The notes beneath the pieces are model-generated. The model made no database searches. It was not told the DNA's origin and saw only the letters and a list, made by a program, of their open reading frames with translations. From contig JAEZMI010000349.1 in assembly GCA_023414975.1 (NCBI GenBank), positions 1 to 6,423 of the forward strand: 6,423 nucleotides of DNA, written 5' to 3'. A program made the translations under genes and the position numbers. This DNA is from Pseudomonadota bacterium. GTDB taxonomy: Bacteria; Pseudomonadota; Alphaproteobacteria; Rhizobiales; Xanthobacteraceae. Of the stretch, positions 5,728-6,423 are shown in pieces; position 1 is the stretch's first letter, and every line of letters begins with the position of its first letter.

Positions 5728-5756
5728 AGTAGCGTACGGACCGGAGGCAGGCGCCG

Positions 5757-6423
5757 ATGTCGACGAATACGAAGAAGGTTTATCAGGACCCCGCCGAGGC
5801 CGCACTGCTGGCCATCGAGGAAGCCCTGAACCTCGACCTTGTGACCGATGACGCGGATGCCACCTCGCCGGAGACGGACGCGGCGGACCGGCCACGCACG
5901 GGCGGCGACCCGGCGGGCGCCGATCTGCCCCCGGCCCGCGAGCCGGACGGCCCGCGCATCGAGGAACGCTCGGGCGCCTTCGACCTCACCGCCGATGACG
6001 GTTTCCACGACCCGCTCTTCGATGAACCCTCCTTCCTAAGCGCCAGCGATCTCGACGCCGACCCGGCGAGCCGCGAGCCCTTCGCCGACGCGGCCTTCGA
6101 ACTGCCGCTGACCGAAACCGCCACGGTCTCCTATGAGGAGCCGTCCTTCGCCCCGGCCAATGCCGGTGCGTCGGATGTGGCGCCGCAGGATTTCCCGCCG
6201 CAGGATTCCGCCCCGCATATCGAGCCGCGCTTCGATTTCGGCATCGATGACGCCGACGCGTCGACGGGGACGGAAGCCGGCGCGGCGGGCGATGCCCCCG
6301 CCCCCACCGATCTGGTCGCCCCCGCTCTCGGTGCCGCCTCTCTCGGCGCCGCCGCGGTGGCCGGTGCGGCCGCCGCCTCGGGCTCGGCCGCGCCCGCGCC
6401 CTCCCCCGCACCGAGCGTTGCGC
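5757..6423 (+). CDS. N-terminal part of a large acidic, low-complexity protein (partial)
   Basis: The frame opens at ATG 5757 and is still open at the window edge (222 codons). The start is well fixed: an in-frame TAG lies 9 codons upstream, no other start codon lies between, and GGAGG sits 9 nt before the ATG. Residues 1-30 include a likely amphipathic helix (VYQDPAEAALLAIEEALNL). Residues 30-185 are rich in Asp, Glu, Pro and Ala and probably disordered, with loose repeats such as DEPSF/EEPSF and APQDFPPQDS. Residues 186-209 form an Ala/Gly/Leu-rich hydrophobic stretch (LVAPALGAASLGAAAVAGAA) that may be a membrane segment, and a Pro/Ala/Ser linker follows. No enzyme motif is visible. Large Rhizobiales proteins annotated as 'kinesin-like' or growth-pole scaffold have disordered or coiled-coil architectures of this kind, but the assignment is a guess. 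The reading frame itself is supported by strong GC bias at third codon positions. Confidence 0.75.
   Translation, partial: MSTNTKKVYQDPAEAALLAIEEALNLDLVTDDADATSPETDAADRPRTGGDPAGADLPPAREPDGPRIEERSGAFDLTADDGFHDPLFDEPSFLSASDLDADPASREPFADAAFELPLTETATVSYEEPSFAPANAGASDVAPQDFPPQDSAPHIEPRFDFGIDDADASTGTEAGAAGDAPAPTDLVAPALGAASLGAAAVAGAAAASGSAAPAPSPAPSVA

Larger units (their letters stand above)
5376..5756. other. Intergenic region between the ferredoxin gene and the large downstream gene
   Basis: A 381-bp region less GC-rich than its surroundings, with several AT-rich blocks (around 5400, 5555-5605 and 5655-5665). Short open frames cross it on both strands, but none has a good start with a ribosome-binding site and codon use unlike the true genes. 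It holds 24-bp-spaced repeats, a weak promoter candidate, a GATTC (GANTC-type CcrM methylation site) at 5488 and a hairpin before the downstream start; these are listed separately where supported. Confidence 0.7.

Noticed and set aside
5433..5732. Plus-strand 99-codon frame in the intergenic region before the large gene
   Set aside because: There is no ribosome-binding site, the codon use is unlike the neighbours, and it spans the repeats and the candidate promoter.

Overview
The window is very GC-rich. Its gene set is typical of Alphaproteobacteria, most likely the Rhizobiales (a Xanthobacteraceae-type organism would fit, but this is inference). The pointers are a DksA with a one-cysteine zinc-finger region, a MipA/OmpV outer-membrane protein, an adrenodoxin-type [2Fe-2S] ferredoxin, and an adjacent YcjX/YcjF pair. 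No mobile element, CRISPR array, tRNA or rRNA is visible.

Layout. (1) Positions 1-98 hold the 3' end of a plus-strand gene, too short to identify. It converges on dksA, and a perfect 15-bp hairpin with A- and T-tracts on its two sides can terminate both transcripts. (2) dksA lies on the minus strand at 196-612. It has a clear sigma70-type promoter with a GC-rich discriminator, and an imperfect dyad sits just upstream of its -35 box. (3) A mipA/ompV gene follows on the minus strand at 882-1763, with its own terminator at 820-853. (4) A divergent intergenic region of about 250 bp contains a TTGTC-type dyad. (5) A tight plus-strand operon spans 2018-5064: a SixA-type histidine phosphatase, a YcjX P-loop protein (TTG start) and a YcjF/DUF697 membrane protein. 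The genes are joined by a 9-bp gap and then a 4-bp ATGA overlap. (6) A [2Fe-2S] ferredoxin on the minus strand overlaps the 3' end of ycjF by 10 bp. (7) A 381-bp intergenic region holds 24-bp-spaced repeats containing TTAAC-like elements, a weak promoter candidate and a GNRA-capped hairpin. (8) The first 222 codons of a large plus-strand gene start at 5757 and run off the window. They encode an acidic, Pro/Ala-rich, probably disordered segment followed by an Ala/Gly-rich hydrophobic stretch.

How the genes fit together. DksA adjusts RNA polymerase to starvation signals, and MipA/OmpV is an envelope protein. The sixA-ycjX-ycjF operon probably makes a stress- or envelope-linked membrane module, and its pairing with a phosphohistidine phosphatase is the most suggestive functional association here. 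The ferredoxin is a housekeeping electron carrier. The truncated last gene is unidentified. Its composition resembles the large Rhizobiales scaffold or polar-organiser proteins, but that is only a hypothesis. I see no convincing new multi-gene system; the best leads are regulatory sites and the unidentified large protein.
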